Source of the DNA: Actinomycetota bacterium
GTDB taxonomy: Bacteria; Actinomycetota; Actinomycetes; S36-B12; UBA10799
NCBI GenBank assembly: GCA_030837395.1
Contig: JAUPKO010000834.1
Location: 1 to 7,313, forward strand
Reading direction: 5' to 3'
DNA length: 7,313 nucleotides
Part shown: positions 6,365 to 7,313 of the stretch, piece by piece
How the letters are laid out: every line of letters starts with the position of its first letter
How positions within the stretch are numbered: position 1 is the stretch's first letter
Made by a program: the position numbers and the translations under genes
The notes under the pieces: model-generated
The model's database searches: none
What the model saw: the letters and a program-made list of their open reading frames with translations, nothing else
Told to the model about the DNA's origin: nothing

Positions 6365-6409
6365 CGCGTGAGCACGATTGGCAAACTTGCGGATGCGCGG
6401 AACGGATCG

Positions 6410-7102
6410 CTAGGTCGGTGGCGTGCCCCACGGATCTAAGACGCATGCGTTGCCGCACGCGAGGTAGAGCGGGGTGCCTTCGTCGAGCTTTTGCTGGAGT
6501 TGTCCAAAGTATTCGTTAGACGTCGAACTACCGTCGAGCAGCCTGATGTTGACGAGGGTGTCGGGGCCGTTTGGGAGGGGAATGTCGGTTGCGGTCCATT
6601 CGATAGTGCAGCGCGAACCTCCCGTGTATGCCGCGCCGCCTTCGAATGAAGTCAGGTCGTAGCTGTCGGTGGCGCTTTGAATCGTGACTTGTGGTTCGGG
6701 CGCTTTCTGCTTGAGGAACAAGAACTTCTTGGGTGTGACAGAGAGGTCGACTTCTCCTGGGCCGCTCGTGTAAGCCATCTTGCCCAGTTCAGCGCACGTT
6801 TCTTTGGAGTCGGCGATCAGGGTTCCGCTGAGGCTCCCTGTTTGGGGGGTAGTGAGTACGCCGCTGGTGACTACGCCTATGCCGAATGCACCCAGCAGTA
6901 GTACGCACAGGCCGAGTATCGACCACAAGATAATGCGCCCTGTTCGACGTCGTGGAGGTTGCACGGCTGCGGAACCGCCAGGTTGCTGATCGATCGCTCC
7001 GCTGGCGGGCGGTGTCATGGGTGTGCCGCAGTTCACGCAAAATTGGGTTGAGGCTGCCTCGGATGCCGCTCCGCAATTCCCGCAGTAATTAGTGGTTGCC
7101 AC
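6410..7102 (-). CDS. Zinc-ribbon, single-pass membrane protein of unknown function
   Basis: This 230-residue protein carries an N-terminal zinc ribbon: CGNCG (Cys7, Cys10) and FCVNCG (Cys22, Cys25). A Pro/Gln-rich, then Arg-rich linker follows (about 40-56), then one membrane segment (about 57-79). The C-terminal extracytoplasmic domain (about 85-230) has four Cys (103, 165, 216, 220) that could form two disulfides, including CTIEW and YLACGNACVLD. The expected topology is zinc ribbon inside, domain outside. The GTG start at 7102 has AAGGA 6 bases upstream, which fixes it well. The 72-base gap after the RCC1-type gene suggests they share a transcript. The gene converges with the lipoprotein gene, with about 40 bases between stops and no clear terminator. 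I do not recognise the outer domain. Confidence 0.85.
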   Translation of the reverse strand: MATTNYCGNCGAASEAASTQFCVNCGTPMTPPASGAIDQQPGGSAAVQPPRRRTGRIILWSILGLCVLLLGAFGIGVVTSGVLTTPQTGSLSGTLIADSKETCAELGKMAYTSGPGEVDLSVTPKKFLFLKQKAPEPQVTIQSATDSYDLTSFEGGAAYTGGSRCTIEWTATDIPLPNGPDTLVNIRLLDGSSTSNEYFGQLQQKLDEGTPLYLACGNACVLDPWGTPPT

Positions 7103-7174
7103 TTCTCATCCTTTGCGAAACTGGCTGCGGACGAATTCCAGCAGCTTGTTTTGCATCATCGGTCGGCTCTCGGC

Positions 7175-7313
7175 CTACTGCTTGACGAGTTGAACGCTGA
7201 CTGGGGTTAGCGACTGTGCGGTTGACCCGTTTCCGAGTGCACCGTCGCGGCCGTCGCCCCAGCACTTGACCCCGAAATCGGCTCCAGCGGCGCAGGTATA
7301 CCCATCGCCCACA
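7175..7313 (-). CDS. RCC1-repeat protein, C-terminal end (partial)
   Basis: The last 45 codons of a gene that enters from the right edge are visible, ending at TAG 7175-7177. The peptide reads GYTCAAGADFGVKCWGDG, then ALGNGS and LTPVSVQLVKQ. This is a typical unit of RCC1-like seven-bladed beta-propeller repeats (pattern YTCA..G..VKCWG...GALGNG....S.TPV.V). Such repeats in bacteria are often found in exported proteins and usually bind other macromolecules; the partner here is unknown. The paired Cys within the repeat also suit an exported protein. The start, total length and any signal peptide lie outside the window. Confidence 0.8.
   Translation of the reverse strand, partial: VGDGYTCAAGADFGVKCWGDGRDGALGNGSTAQSLTPVSVQLVKQ

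Noticed and set aside
6365..6409. Bidirectional terminator between the converging lipoprotein and zinc-ribbon genes
   Set aside because: Only a 4-base stem (GCAA/TTGC) is visible, with no U-tract; too weak to call.
1..7313. CRISPR array, tRNA or rRNA genes, riboswitch
   Set aside because: No regularly spaced repeats, no cloverleaf-like sequence and no recognisable RNA motif were seen on either strand.

Overview
The window comes from a GC-rich bacterium, most likely an actinomycete. The evidence is strong G/C bias at third codon positions, frequent GTG and TTG starts, a NarL/LuxR-type two-component pair of actinobacterial style, Ala/Gly-rich export signals and an actinobacterial-style IS3-family element. 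No genus can be named from the sequence alone.

Layout. (1) Positions 1-509 hold the right end of an IS3-family insertion sequence: the C-terminal half of the transposase, broken by a one-base deletion between the second and third catalytic residues, followed by a probable right inverted repeat. (2) Positions 623-3667 (minus strand) hold a two-component system. The response regulator is transcribed first, followed by an unusual sensor kinase made of two membrane-plus-kinase units in tandem, the second of which has lost its catalytic residues. (3) Positions 3668-3924 are a divergent intergenic region. (4) Positions 3925-6371 (plus strand) hold a compact gene chain: a 15-codon leader ORF, a membrane-anchored exported protein, a secreted lipase/esterase with a C-terminal extension, a 31-codon ORF, and a small lipoprotein whose 3' end looks frameshifted. 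Each ORF overlaps the next by 4 to 8 bases. (5) Positions 6410-7313 (minus strand) hold the 3' end of an RCC1-repeat protein gene followed by a gene for a zinc-ribbon, single-pass membrane protein.

Most notable signal. A nearly identical 21-base palindromic element (19 of 21 bases by eye, core GTCCCC-N6-GGGGAC) occurs twice. One copy lies between the regulator and kinase genes; the other is in the divergent region, about 80 bases before the lipase chain. The two copies bracket the response regulator gene. The simplest reading is an operator for the regulator encoded between them, linking the two-component system to its own expression and to the neighbouring exported lipase/lipoprotein genes. 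This link is inference. The tandem active/pseudo kinase layout and the overlapping chain with two tiny ORFs are the other points worth checking.
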